NCBI GenBank assembly: GCA_022776785.1
Contig: JALFHA010000196.1
Coordinates: 1 to 14,413 of the forward strand
Direction: 5' to 3'
DNA: 14,413 bases
Origin: Clostridiales bacterium
Lineage (GTDB): Bacteria; Bacillota; Clostridia; Christensenellales; Aristaeellaceae
The notes beneath the pieces are model-generated. The model was given only the letters and a program-made list of their open reading frames with translations, did no database searches and had not been told where the DNA came from. The position numbers and the translations under genes were made by a program. This document shows positions 1 through 7,654 of this stretch, piece after piece (position 1 is the stretch's first letter; each line of letters begins with the position of its first letter).

Positions 1-56
1 TCGCTCCCTGACTACTTTGCAAAAACGCTTAATCAATGAGGAACGTTGGGCTGCCG
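1..56. repeat. Terminal direct repeat, left copy
   Basis: These 56 bases are identical, base for base, to the last 56 bases of the window (14358-14413), in the same orientation. The match is bounded by the window ends on both sides. This is seen directly. Such an exact end overlap is what an assembler leaves when a contig starts and stops in the same repeat, or when a circle is closed. Because the window carries essential chromosomal genes, the first explanation is favoured. Confidence 0.97.
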
Positions 57-178
57 CCCAAACCTGCTTGAGGGATTTCATCCCTCAAACTCCCTTCATC
101 GCTTCGCGCTATAGCTCGTTTTTATCTAGGATTAGTATAAAGCTTTAACCTCCACCGGCTGAGCCGGTGGTTGCACTT
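1..178. repeat. Hairpin-rich AT-richer intergenic repeat, left part
   Basis: No gene is visible here and the base composition is lower in GC than all the coding DNA. Three compact stem-loops follow each other: TTGGGC/GCCCAA at 46-51 and 56-61 (loop of 4), TTGAGGGAT/ATCCCTCAA at 68-76 and 80-88 (9 perfect pairs, loop TTC), and CCACCGGC/GCCGGTGG at 152-159 and 163-170 (8 perfect pairs, loop TGA). The right edge near 178 is an estimate from the change in composition. The block shares its first 56 bases with the right end of the window. The pattern suits an interspersed, RNA- or DNA-structured repeat family. Whether it is mobile, regulatory or inert cannot be told from one copy. Confidence 0.7.
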
Positions 179-191
179 TTGGGCAAAGCCA

Positions 192-240
192 AAGGAATCC
201 GGGCGCATCGCTCTGCGCGCCCGGATTCCTTGCTGTTTTT
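192..240. terminator. Strong hairpin with U-tract, downstream of DUF1292 gene
   Basis: A perfect 15-pair stem (192-206 with 217-231, arms starting AAGGAATCC, 10-base loop) is followed on the plus strand by GCTGTTTTT. Read rightward it is a good intrinsic terminator. Read leftward, which is how the DUF1292 gene ending at 272 would meet it, the tail after the stem is only CCTTTGGCTTTG, so termination is probably weaker but possible. It may act in both directions and separates the genes from the terminal repeat. Confidence 0.7.
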
Positions 241-271
241 CTGTTTTCTGCCATGCGGAAACAAGGCGGCG

Positions 272-598
272 TTATTCCTCGCCCTCGTCCTCGCCGTCTT
301 CGCTGTCCTCTGTGAAGCGCGTGCGCACGACCTGAATGAGCTTATCCATCAGCTCCTCGTCGGGCGGCACGAATTCCTCCATCTCCTCGCCGTTTTCATC
401 GGTGAAGGCGTTGATCTTCATGATATATACCGGGTCGTCATCGGGGTCATCGTCGGCAGGATTCTCCTTCGCGTCGCACAGCGCGGCAAATTCCTCGCCA
501 TTGTAGAAGAAGTAGTCCATCACCTCAAGCAGCAGCGTGTTGCCCGCGTCGTCGGTAAACTCCACCACGTCGCGCTCGTCCATCTCCTCGGGCGTCAT
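272..598 (-). CDS. DUF1292 family protein, acidic, unknown function
   Basis: A 108-residue acidic protein resembling the DUF1292 (YrzB-like) family of Bacillota, whose function is not established. It opens with MTPEEMDERDVVEF, has the family's E/D-V-V-E-F-T-D-D-x-G-N start and a central stretch around PVYIMKINAF, and ends in a strongly acidic tail (TEDSEDGEDEGEE). No signal peptide or membrane segment is seen, so it is probably cytoplasmic. The start at 598 is chosen because AGGAGG (minus strand, 607-612) lies 8 bases upstream. A longer frame back to 667 would swallow this site and the promoter at 639-667. It follows mfd by 90 bases on the same strand but appears to have its own promoter. DUF1292 genes are widespread in Bacillota genomes. 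Family call moderately sure. Confidence 0.82.
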   Translation of the reverse strand: MTPEEMDERDVVEFTDDAGNTLLLEVMDYFFYNGEEFAALCDAKENPADDDPDDDPVYIMKINAFTDENGEEMEEFVPPDEELMDKLIQVVRTRFTEDSEDGEDEGEE

Positions 599-638
599 CG
601 ATATAACCTCCTGTCCGCATGATATGTCATGCCGCATT

Positions 639-667
639 ATTATACCCGCTTGCAGGGAAAAAAGCAA
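639..667 (-). promoter_or_regulatory. Promoter for the DUF1292 gene
   Basis: On the minus strand TTGCTT (662-667) and a perfect TATAAT (639-644) are separated by 17 bases, just after the mfd stop codon and about 40 bases before the DUF1292 start. The -35 element matches the consensus at only 3 of 6 positions; the -10 is perfect. No clear terminator lies between mfd and this promoter, so read-through from mfd may add to expression. Confidence 0.6.
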
Positions 668-688
668 GGGGCAGCGAGTGACCTCACG

Positions 689-3600
689 CTACATGCCCAT
701 CTTCGCCATCAGGCGCTCCATGACCTTCACGGCGGTCATGAGCATATCCTCCCGGCCGAGCTTGGGGTCGCGCAGCGTCAGCGTCACGGGCAGCGCCGCG
801 TTGAGCGTCACACGCGGATCGAACTTGAGCAGCGCCTTGAACAGCTTCTCGCCGTCGAGCTGCGCATTGGCGGCAAAGCGCATATCCAGCCGCCCGTCGA
901 GCTGATTGACGCGCTCGATGCCCATGCGCGTGCACATCGCCTTGAGATAGGCCACGGCCACGAGATTCGCCACGCACGGCGGCTCGTCGCCAAAGCGGTC
1001 GATGAGCTCCTCCTCCACATCGTCGCGCTGCTCCGCCGTCGTGATGGAGGCGATGCGCTTGTAGACCTCCAGGCGCTGCTTGTCGCCGGTCACATAGTCT
1101 GCGGGCAGGTAGGCGTTGACGTGCACATCCATGCGCGTCTCCACGTCGCGGTTGGGCTCCGGCGCCTTGCCCTGCGCCTCGAGCACGGCCTCCTCCAGCA
1201 GCTTGCAGTAGAGGTCGTAGCCGATGTTCGCCAGATGGCCGCTCTGCTGCGGGCCGAGCAGGTTGCCCGCGCCGCGCAGCTCGAGGTCGCGCATGGCGAT
1301 GCGGAAGCCTGAGCCGAACTCCGTGAACTCGCGGATGGCGTCCAGTCGCTTCTGCGCCGTCTCGGAGAGCACCTTCCCCGGACGCACGGTGAAGTACGCA
1401 TAGGCCAGCCGGTTGGAGCGGCCCACGCGCCCGCGCGTCTGGTAGAGCTGGGAGAGGCCGAAGTGATCCGCGTCGTAGACGATGAGCGTGTTCGCCATCG
1501 GGATGTCCAAGCCGCTCTCGATGATCGTCGTGCACAGCAGCACGTCGTACTTCTGCTGGCTGAAGTCGAGCATCACGTCCTCCAGCGCGTTCTCGCGCAT
1601 CTGGCCGTGGGCGATGGCGATGCGCGCCTCCGGCACGAGCTTGGCGAGCTGCCTGTAGCACAGGTCGATGGAGCCGACGCGGTTGTACAGGAAGAACACC
1701 TGCCCGCCGCGGCCCAGCTCGCGCAGAATCGCGTCGCGGATGACGCTGTCCTGATACTCCATCACATAAGTCTGCACGGGGTAGCGCGCCTGAGGCGGCG
1801 TCTCCAGCAGGCTCATGTCGCGGATGCCGACCATGGACATGTGCAGCGTGCGCGGTATCGGCGTGGCCGACATGGTGAGCACGTCGATGGTCTTTTTGAG
1901 GTTCTTGATCGTCTCCTTGTGCCCGACGCCGAAGCGCTGCTCCTCGTCAACGATGAGCAGCCCCAGATCCTTGAACTGCACATCCTTCGCCAGCAGGCGG
2001 TGCGTGCCCACGATCAGGTCGATCTCGCCGCTTTTGAGTCTGCGCAGCGTCTCCTTCTGCTCCTTGGGCGTGGAGAAGCGGCTGAGCACATCGACGTGAA
2101 TCGGAAAGCCCTCGAAGCGGCGCAGCACCGTGCCGTAGTGCTGCTGGGCGAGGATGGTCGTCGGCGCGAGAATCGCCACCTGCTTGCCGTCCATCACAGC
2201 CTTGAACGCCGCGCGCAGGGCGACCTCCGTCTTGCCGTAGCCCACGTCGCCGCAGAGCAGGCGGTCCATGGGGATTTCGCTCTCCATGTCATGCTTGATC
2301 TCCTCGGTCGCCTGAAGCTGGTCGGGCGTCTCCTCGTAGGGAAAATTCTCCTCAAACTCCTGCTGCCACGGCGTATCCGGCGCAAAGGCGTGGCCTCTGT
2401 TGCGCTGCCGCTCGGCGTAGAGCGCCACCAGATCGAACGCCAGCGCCTTGAGGCTGTCGCGCACCTTGGTCTTCTGCTTTTCCCAGTCCTTGCCGCCGAG
2501 GTTGGAGAGCTTGGGCGCCGCGCCCTCGCCGCCGCCAATGTACTTCTGGATGCGGTCGAGGTGGTCCACCGGGATGTACAGCTTGTCGCTGCCCTGATAC
2601 TGCACCAGCAGGTAATCGCGCGACGCGCCCTCGCTCGTCAGGCGCTTCATGCCCTGATAGATGCCGATGCCGTGCGTCTCGTGCACGACGTAGTCGCCCA
2701 CGGTCAGGTCGGTGAAGGAGGCGATCTTGCTACCCTTCTTCTCCGCGCGCTTTGTCTTGCTGTTTTTTGTGCCGTACACGTCGCCGCAGGCGATCACCAT
2801 CACCTTCGCTGCCGGGTACTGGAAGCCGCCGGAGAGCGTCAGCGGATAGATGCGGCACTCGCCCGGCTCGGGCGCTCGCGCGCCCAGCTCATCGACGCTC
2901 GCGCGGATGCCCTCGTCATCGAGCGACTGCCGCAGGCGCTCGCCGCGCGCCGAGCCGCCGGAGAGCACCAGCACCCGCCAGCCCTGCGCCAGGCAGCGGC
3001 TCACGTCGTCGCACAGCTCCTTTGTGCGCCCGCCGTAGCTGCCCGCGCCCATGCCGCCCATCTGTGCAAGCAGCGTGGGGCGCAGCTCCTTCACCGGCCG
3101 CAGGATGGTCGTCATCGCCATCAGGGTGTGCGCGCGCAGCGCGTCCACCGTCTGCGCGCGGGTGAGCATCAGGCCATTCTGCTCGCGCATGGCCTCGCCG
3201 CGCTCGAGCGCAGCGGTCAGCGCCTGCTCAAACTCGCCCTCGCGGCTGTCCATGCGCGCAAAGAGCGCCTCCGGCTCATCGAGCACGACGATGGGGCGGT
3301 TCATATAGTCGGCGATGGTCTCCGTCTGCGGGTAGAGCAGGTGGATGAACTTCTCGAGCAGCCGACTGCTCACGCCGCCGCGGAGCTGCTCCACGGCGCT
3401 ATTTACGCCCTCGGCGAAGCGCTCCGCCGTGCGCCCGCCGCCCGTGAATGCGCCGGGGACGACGATCTCCCCCTCCTCAAGCGGCAGCGCGGAGAGCGAG
3501 CTGTCCCCCTCCTGCTGCGCTCCACCGCTGAACGCCTCGCGCTGACGGCGCAACGCGTCCGTGAGCCGTTTGGCGAGCGCCTCGCGTCCCTCATCGGGCA

Positions 3601-4294
3601 CGGGCGCCTCGCTCGCCGGGGGAATCACCACATCGCGCAGGTTCTGCTGGGAGCGCTGGCTCATCACGTCGAACGAGCGGATGGAATCCACCTCGTCGTC
3701 AAAGAACTCCACGCGCACGGCGCTGAGCGCATCCGCCGGGTAAATATCCACAATGCCGCCGCGCACGGAGAATTGCCCGCGGCCCTCGACCATGTACTCG
3801 CGCGTGTAGCCCGCGGAAAGCAGGCGCGCGCAGAGCGCGTCCAGATCGATCCTGTCCCCGACGCTCAGGCGCAGCGTGTGCGCCGCAAACTCGGCGCGCG
3901 GCATCAGCCTGTGCATCAGCGCATCCGCCGGGGCCACGACGGCGCGCAGCTCGCCGGTAATCAGCTTTTGAAGCGTCTCGATGCGCCGGCAGGCCGCCTC
4001 GCGGCTGGCCGCCACCTCCTGATAGAAGGTGATCTCACGCGCGGGGAACAGGCTCACCGCGCCGCCGAGCATCGCGGAGACGTCCTCCATCGCCGCCGCG
4101 GCGGCGCGTTCGCTGTCGCACAGCAGCAGCAGGGGCCGCCCCGTCTCCTGTGCCAGCGCGCAGGCGAGATGCAGCTTCTGCGCGCCCGCCAGCCCGGAGG
4201 CCGCGATCACCGCGCCGGGCTTTTTTGCCTCCGCGACCACTTGGGAAAAGGGCTCAAGGCCCCGCATCACATCAAACAGAAAATGCGTCTGCAT
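689..4294 (-). CDS. mfd: Transcription-repair coupling factor Mfd
   Basis: A full-length 1201-residue Mfd, the ATP-driven translocase that removes stalled RNA polymerase at DNA damage and recruits UvrA. The N-terminal UvrB-like module (about 1-350) has [12 protein letters not shown] near 175-190 and lacks a working P-loop, as is normal for Mfd. The RNA-polymerase-interacting CarD-like domain starts around 530 ([12 protein letters not shown], Gly533-Asp534). The helicase core follows: Walker A GDVGYGKT (682-689, Lys688), DEEQ box (783-786), and motif [10 protein letters not shown] (Arg956 and Arg959). The C-terminal regulatory domain covers roughly the last 170 residues. The ATG at 4294 is preceded by GAGGTGA and lies 3 bases after the pth stop, so the two genes are translationally close and in one operon. 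The pth-mfd adjacency is classic for Bacillota. The antisense strand has a very long open frame, which is only a GC effect. Confidence 0.98.
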   Translation of the reverse strand: MQTHFLFDVMRGLEPFSQVVAEAKKPGAVIAASGLAGAQKLHLACALAQETGRPLLLLCDSERAAAAAMEDVSAMLGGAVSLFPAREITFYQEVAASREAACRRIETLQKLITGELRAVVAPADALMHRLMPRAEFAAHTLRLSVGDRIDLDALCARLLSAGYTREYMVEGRGQFSVRGGIVDIYPADALSAVRVEFFDDEVDSIRSFDVMSQRSQQNLRDVVIPPASEAPVPDEGREALAKRLTDALRRQREAFSGGAQQEGDSSLSALPLEEGEIVVPGAFTGGGRTAERFAEGVNSAVEQLRGGVSSRLLEKFIHLLYPQTETIADYMNRPIVVLDEPEALFARMDSREGEFEQALTAALERGEAMREQNGLMLTRAQTVDALRAHTLMAMTTILRPVKELRPTLLAQMGGMGAGSYGGRTKELCDDVSRCLAQGWRVLVLSGGSARGERLRQSLDDEGIRASVDELGARAPEPGECRIYPLTLSGGFQYPAAKVMVIACGDVYGTKNSKTKRAEKKGSKIASFTDLTVGDYVVHETHGIGIYQGMKRLTSEGASRDYLLVQYQGSDKLYIPVDHLDRIQKYIGGGEGAAPKLSNLGGKDWEKQKTKVRDSLKALAFDLVALYAERQRNRGHAFAPDTPWQQEFEENFPYEETPDQLQATEEIKHDMESEIPMDRLLCGDVGYGKTEVALRAAFKAVMDGKQVAILAPTTILAQQHYGTVLRRFEGFPIHVDVLSRFSTPKEQKETLRRLKSGEIDLIVGTHRLLAKDVQFKDLGLLIVDEEQRFGVGHKETIKNLKKTIDVLTMSATPIPRTLHMSMVGIRDMSLLETPPQARYPVQTYVMEYQDSVIRDAILRELGRGGQVFFLYNRVGSIDLCYRQLAKLVPEARIAIAHGQMRENALEDVMLDFSQQKYDVLLCTTIIESGLDIPMANTLIVYDADHFGLSQLYQTRGRVGRSNRLAYAYFTVRPGKVLSETAQKRLDAIREFTEFGSGFRIAMRDLELRGAGNLLGPQQSGHLANIGYDLYCKLLEEAVLEAQGKAPEPNRDVETRMDVHVNAYLPADYVTGDKQRLEVYKRIASITTAEQRDDVEEELIDRFGDEPPCVANLVAVAYLKAMCTRMGIERVNQLDGRLDMRFAANAQLDGEKLFKALLKFDPRVTLNAALPVTLTLRDPKLGREDMLMTAVKVMERLMAKMGM

Positions 4295-4297
4295 CGC

Positions 4298-4867
4298 TCA
4301 CCTCGGCGCGTTCGCCGTGCGCATGGCGCTGTCAAAGCCATGGCGCACCCAGTCCTCAACCGTCTGTGCCGCCCGCAGGAACGCCTCAAACTGCGTCTCC
4401 CGCTCCTCCTTCGTCGCATAGGAGGAGAGCACCCAGTCCGCCAGCTCCCAGCCCTCGGGTCTGCCGCCTACGCCCACGCGCAAGCGCGGGAAGTCCTGAC
4501 GCCCGAGCAGGCCGATGATCGAGCGCATTCCGTTGTGCGTGCCCGCGCTGCCGCTCGCGCGCAGGCGCACCTTGCCCAGCGGCAGGTCGATGTCGTCATA
4601 GACGACCATCAGGTCTGCCATATCCGGCTTGTAGAAGGACACCAGCTCCGACACGCACTGCCCCGACAGATTCATATAGGTCTGCGGCTTCACCAGCAGC
4701 ACCTTTTCCCCGCCGACAAAGCCGCTGCCCGTCAGGCCGTGCATGGCGCTCTTGTTCACCGGTATATTCAGCTTCTCGCTGAGCACGTCGATGACGTCAA
4801 AGCCGACGTTGTGCCGCGTCCTCGCGTATTCCCGGCCGGGATTGCCCAGCCCCACAATGATATGCAT
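4298..4867 (-). CDS. pth: Peptidyl-tRNA hydrolase
   Basis: A 189-residue bacterial Pth, which cleaves peptidyl-tRNA released from stalled ribosomes and recycles the tRNA in the cytoplasm. It begins MHIIVGLGNPG and carries the family's active-site positions: Asn9, catalytic His19 in TRHNVGF, Asn66 in QTYMNLSG, Asp91 in YDDIDLPLG and Asn112 in THNGMRS. Length is typical. The start is fixed by AGGAGGA five bases before the ATG. It sits 97 bases after purR and 3 bases before mfd on the same strand. The spacer to purR has no clear terminator, so co-transcription with purR is likely. Confidence 0.98.
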   Translation of the reverse strand: MHIIVGLGNPGREYARTRHNVGFDVIDVLSEKLNIPVNKSAMHGLTGSGFVGGEKVLLVKPQTYMNLSGQCVSELVSFYKPDMADLMVVYDDIDLPLGKVRLRASGSAGTHNGMRSIIGLLGRQDFPRLRVGVGGRPEGWELADWVLSSYATKEERETQFEAFLRAAQTVEDWVRHGFDSAMRTANAPR

Positions 4868-4964
4868 ACTTCCTCCTGTACATCAGCAAACGCCGCAAGC
4901 GGGAGCGCGCCTGCGCCCCCGCTGCATTGTATCCTGCCTCCGATTTTGTGCGCCTATGCGCGCG

Positions 4965-5810
4965 TCACTTTGCCGCTGCCTTCTCCGCCGCGGCGCACAG
5001 CCAGTTGGCCGGGCGGATGACCGCCGTGCCCGTGCTCTCGTCCGTGCTGTCGATCACCAGCAGGGACTTCACGCCGTCCAGCCGCTTCTTGGCCGGCTCC
5101 TGCGTGGCGATGAGCACGCACACGCCGACCACCGTCACCGAGAATTCGCGCATCATATCCACCATGCCGCGCGCCGTGCCGCCCGCGCGCATGAAGTCAT
5201 CCACGATCAGGGCGCGCTGCCCCTCCTTCACCGCGCGGCGCGAGAGGCTCATCGTCTCCACGCGCCCGCCGGAGCCCGCCAGATAATTGATATTCACCGC
5301 CGGGCCCTCGTAGACCTTGCTGTCCCTGCGGACGATGACCATCGGCACGCCCAGCGCGCGGGCGGTCATCATCGCCACGGGGATGCCCTTGGTCTCCATC
5401 GTCAGCACGAAGTCCGGCTCCGCGCGGTAGAACTGCGAGGCGATGATCGTGCCCATCTTCTCCACCACGTCGGGCATGGCGAGGATGTCCGCCATGTAGA
5501 TGAACCCGCCCGGCAGCACGCGCCCCGGCGCGGCGAGCATCTGCGCCAGCTCGCGCACGGCACGGCACGCCTCCTCCGGCGAGGGCACGGGGCGGAAGCG
5601 CACGCCGCCCGCCGCGCCCGTCACGGTGTCGAGCTGGCCCAAATGAAACTGCGCGAAAACCCCGCGCAGGATGTCAATATCCTCGCTGAGCGTCGATTTC
5701 GCCGCGCCGAACATGTCGCAGAACGTGCCCAGCGTAAAGATCTTATTCGGAGATTCCACCAGTATCCTCGTCATGGCGGCGAGGCGCTCATTGCGGCGGA
5801 TGCGGTCCAC
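4965..5810 (-). CDS. purR: Purine operon repressor PurR (Bacillota type)
   Basis: A 281-residue PurR of the Bacillus type, a DNA-binding repressor of purine genes whose binding is relieved by PRPP. It is unrelated to the LacI-family PurR of enterics. The N-terminal winged helix spans about 1-74 (SERLAAMTRI-like start, AAKSTLSEDI near 36-45, TGAAGGVRF 64-72). The phosphoribosyltransferase-fold domain follows, with the PRPP loop IVDDFMRAGGTARG at 202-215. The start is GTG at 5810, supported by GGGAGGG 8-9 bases upstream; an upstream ATG at 5827 is out of frame. Length matches the family (about 270-285). In many Bacillota purR is followed by spoVG, glmU and prs before pth. Here pth comes directly. 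murC is divergent. A palindrome with a CGAA core next to the promoter suggests autoregulation. Confidence 0.95.
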   Translation of the reverse strand: MDRIRRNERLAAMTRILVESPNKIFTLGTFCDMFGAAKSTLSEDIDILRGVFAQFHLGQLDTVTGAAGGVRFRPVPSPEEACRAVRELAQMLAAPGRVLPGGFIYMADILAMPDVVEKMGTIIASQFYRAEPDFVLTMETKGIPVAMMTARALGVPMVIVRRDSKVYEGPAVNINYLAGSGGRVETMSLSRRAVKEGQRALIVDDFMRAGGTARGMVDMMREFSVTVVGVCVLIATQEPAKKRLDGVKSLLVIDSTDESTGTAVIRPANWLCAAAEKAAAK

Positions 5811-5827
5811 AGTCGATTCCCTCCCAT

Positions 5828-5891
5828 GCCGGCAGCGGCCGGCGGCTTCAAAGTCAAGCCCGGGGCAGGCGCGCAGCTGCGCCCTCCCCGG
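5828..5891 (-). promoter_or_regulatory. Structured 5' leader of purR
   Basis: If transcription starts near 5926, the purR message has a leader of about 115 bases. It holds a long hairpin, CCGGGG/CCCCGG (5860-5865 with 5886-5891) continued by GGCGC/GCGCC (5868-5872 with 5879-5883) across a 2x2 internal loop, and a second hairpin GCCGGC/GCCGGC (5828-5833 with 5838-5843) just before the ribosome site. Neither is followed by a U-tract, so they are not terminators. A role in translation or stability is inference, and high GC makes chance stems common. Confidence 0.4.
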
Positions 5892-5903
5892 ACACGCGAT
5901 GCA

Positions 5904-5997
5904 AAAGGCGAATGTTCGCCCAATTTCCCTCTATTATAATTCAGGATTTCAAAACCGTCCAGCCCCAACCTGTGCTTTTTTGCGCACAAAGGCGAAT
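5904..5997. promoter_or_regulatory. PurBox-like sites around the purR promoter
   Basis: The ten-base word AAAGGCGAAT occurs twice in the same orientation, at 5904-5913 and 5988-5997, 84 bases apart (about eight helical turns). The first copy is part of a 14-base palindrome, GGCGAA-TG-TTCGCC (5907-5920), lying just downstream of the purR -10 element. Bacillus PurR recognises AWWWCCGAACWWT with an essential CGAA core. The site at 5988 matches 10 of 13 positions and the one at 5904 matches 9 of 13 in either orientation. The two copies bracket the purR promoter. Operator function is inference. Confidence 0.5.
5933..5961 (-). promoter_or_regulatory. Promoter for purR (and probably pth-mfd)
   Basis: On the minus strand a perfect TATAAT (5933-5938) lies 17 bases after TGGACG (5956-5961, 4 of 6 match to TTGACA). 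The predicted start is near 5926, directly beside the 5907-5920 palindrome, so a bound repressor would block transcription. Confidence 0.65.
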
Positions 5998-6044
5998 TTT
6001 GACGCGTCTGCATAAAAGCCAGGCCGTCTTTTTCGCTTCAAGGC

Positions 6045-6074
6045 TTGATTGCCCGCCGCCCTTTGACATATAAT
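6045..6074 (+). promoter_or_regulatory. Promoter for murC
   Basis: TTGATT (6045-6050) and a perfect TATAAT (6069-6074) are 18 bases apart. The predicted start is near 6081, giving a leader of about 110 bases. The hexamer TTGACA also occurs directly against the -10 (6063-6068), too close to serve as its -35. Confidence 0.65.
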
Positions 6075-6089
6075 GAAGCTACAGCACAG

Positions 6090-6130
6090 GCGGCGCAGCG
6101 CGCCGCTCTGCCGGGAAAAGGCTCCCGGCA
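6090..6130 (+). promoter_or_regulatory. Two hairpins in the murC leader
   Basis: GCGGCGC/GCGCCGC (6090-6096 with 6100-6106, loop AGC) and TGCCGGGA/TCCCGGCA (6109-6116 with 6123-6130, loop of 6) are both perfect. They lie between the predicted transcription start and the ribosome site at 6178-6184. No U-tract follows, so this is not a terminator, and no known riboswitch is recognised. Confidence 0.35.
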
Positions 6131-6190
6131 ATATCCATGAAACCCCGGCGGCGCATCCCCCACGCCGCATCAGAATCAAGGAGGCACATC

Positions 6191-7597
6191 ATGCCGCATA
6201 TCAGCGACTTTACAGGCAGGCGCGTACACATGATCGGCATCGGCGGCAGCTCGATGAGCGGGCTGGCCGGGATGCTCAAAAAGCGCGGCGTGCAGGTCAC
6301 GGGGTCGGACTCCGCCCGCTCCTACATGACTGACGCGCTCACGGCGCAGGGCATCCCCGTCTCAATCGGCCACCGCGCCGAAAACGTGGAGGGCGCGGCG
6401 CTCGTCGTCTATTCCGCCGCCATCCGCCCGGACAACCCCGAACGCGCGCGCGCCGCGCAGCTGGGCATCCCGCAGATGGAGCGCGCCGAGCTGCTCGGGC
6501 AGCTCATGGAGGGCTACCGCCACGCCATCAACGTCTGCGGCACGCACGGCAAGACGACCACCACCTCGATGATCGCCGAGGTGCTGCTGGACGCGGGCAA
6601 GGATCCGACCGTGCACATCGGCGGCCAGCTTGACTACATCGGCGGCAGCACGCGCGTGGGCGGGCACGACACCTTCGTCGTGGAGGCGTGCGAATTCAAC
6701 GCCAGCTTTTTGCAGTTCCACCCGACCATCGCGGTCGTCACCAACATCGAGGAGGATCACCTCGACTTCTACCGCGATCTGGAGGATATCTGCCACGCCT
6801 TCGGGCGCTTCTTCTCGCTGCTGCCAAAGGACGGCGCGTGCATCGGCAACGGCGACGACCCGCGCGTGCGCGCGCAGCTCTGCGCCCTGCCCTGCCGCAC
6901 GCTGACCTTCGGCTTTGGCAGCGGCTGCAGCTGGCAGCCCCTGAACCTGACCTACGACGACACGGGCTGCGGGCAGTTTGACGCGGCGCTTAACGGGCAG
7001 GCGCTCGCGCATGTGGCGCTGCACGTCCCCGGCGAATACAACGTGCTGCACGCGCTGGCGACCATCGCCGCCTGCGCGGAGGTGGGTGTTGACCCGCAGG
7101 TCGCGGCACAGTCGCTCTCCCGCTTCACCGCGCCGCACCGGCGCTTTGAATACACCGGCACGGTCTGCGGCGTGAAGCTCTACACCGACTACGGCCACAA
7201 TCCCGCCGAGATGCACAGCGCGCTGGAGAATGCCTCCCGCCAGCCGCACAAACGGCTCTGGGCCGTCATGCAGCCGCACACCTATTCCCGGGTCAAAACG
7301 CTGTTTGCCGACTACATCCACTGCTGCGACCTGGCCGACGAAATCCTGATTACGGACATCTTCGCCGCGCGCGAAAAGGACCCCGGCGACATCCACGCCA
7401 CGATGCTGGTGGACGCCATCGCCAAAACGGGCAAGAGCGTCCACTACACGCCGGACTTTGACGCGGCGGAGGCCTATCTGCGCGCGCACTGGCAGCCGGG
7501 CGATCTGGTCATCACGATGAGCTGCGGCGATATTCACCTGCTCAACGTGCAGATTCAGCGCCACGGCGAGACAAATCCCTTCGCCGCGCAGGGATAA
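6191..7597 (+). CDS. murC: UDP-N-acetylmuramate--L-alanine ligase MurC
   Basis: A 468-residue Mur ligase that adds L-alanine to UDP-MurNAc with ATP, the first peptide step of peptidoglycan synthesis in the cytoplasm. The N-terminal UDP-binding Rossmann domain starts MIGIGGSSMSGLAGML (14-29). The ATP loop is GTHGKTTTTS (117-126, Lys121), followed by VEACEFNASF (164-173) and NIEEDHLDFY (185-194). The C-terminal domain has PHRRFEY and TDYGHNP (332-338), then QPHTYSR. The last motif reads DYGHHP in E. coli MurC; here the second His is Asn337. QPHTYSR and SCGDIHLL near the end support MurC over MurD, E or F. The start at 6191 is chosen for AAGGAGG six bases upstream; an in-frame ATG at 6137 has no ribosome site. 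murC next to purR is known in Clostridia, though here they are divergent. Confidence 0.95.
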   Translation: MPHISDFTGRRVHMIGIGGSSMSGLAGMLKKRGVQVTGSDSARSYMTDALTAQGIPVSIGHRAENVEGAALVVYSAAIRPDNPERARAAQLGIPQMERAELLGQLMEGYRHAINVCGTHGKTTTTSMIAEVLLDAGKDPTVHIGGQLDYIGGSTRVGGHDTFVVEACEFNASFLQFHPTIAVVTNIEEDHLDFYRDLEDICHAFGRFFSLLPKDGACIGNGDDPRVRAQLCALPCRTLTFGFGSGCSWQPLNLTYDDTGCGQFDAALNGQALAHVALHVPGEYNVLHALATIAACAEVGVDPQVAAQSLSRFTAPHRRFEYTGTVCGVKLYTDYGHNPAEMHSALENASRQPHKRLWAVMQPHTYSRVKTLFADYIHCCDLADEILITDIFAAREKDPGDIHATMLVDAIAKTGKSVHYTPDFDAAEAYLRAHWQPGDLVITMSCGDIHLLNVQIQRHGETNPFAAQG

Positions 7598-7600
7598 GTC

Positions 7601-7629
7601 TTTACACGGCGCGCGTTCTCTGCTATGAT
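7601..7629 (+). promoter_or_regulatory. Promoter for the secreted SH3-like protein
   Basis: TTTACA (7601-7606) and TATGAT (7624-7629) are spaced by exactly 17 bases, starting 4 bases after the murC stop codon. Both elements match the consensus at 5 of 6 positions. It gives the next gene its own start although the gap is only 57 bases; read-through from murC is also possible because no terminator is seen. Confidence 0.7.
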
Positions 7630-7654
7630 GAACACAGGAAAGGAGGCTGCTCCC

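Noticed and set aside
1..178. CRISPR array or tRNA in the terminal repeat
   Set aside because: No regularly spaced identical repeats with unique spacers, and no cloverleaf or conserved T-loop sequence could be drawn.
4926..4954. A promoter for pth alone on the minus strand (TACAAT at 4926-4931)
   Set aside because: The -10 matches 5 of 6 but there is no -35 at a usable distance (GGCGCA), so I favour transcription from purR.
1463..5020. A 1185-codon open frame antisense to mfd and pth
   Set aside because: Its product is rich in Arg, Ala, His and Leu with no recognisable domain. It is the mirror of two well-conserved genes and arises because GC-rich codons rarely give stop codons on the other strand.
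5907..5920. LexA (SOS) box reading of the purR palindrome
   Set aside because: The Gram-positive SOS box needs GAAC-N4-GTTC; here the arms are GGCGAA and TTCGCC with only two bases between, which fits a CGAA-core PurBox better.
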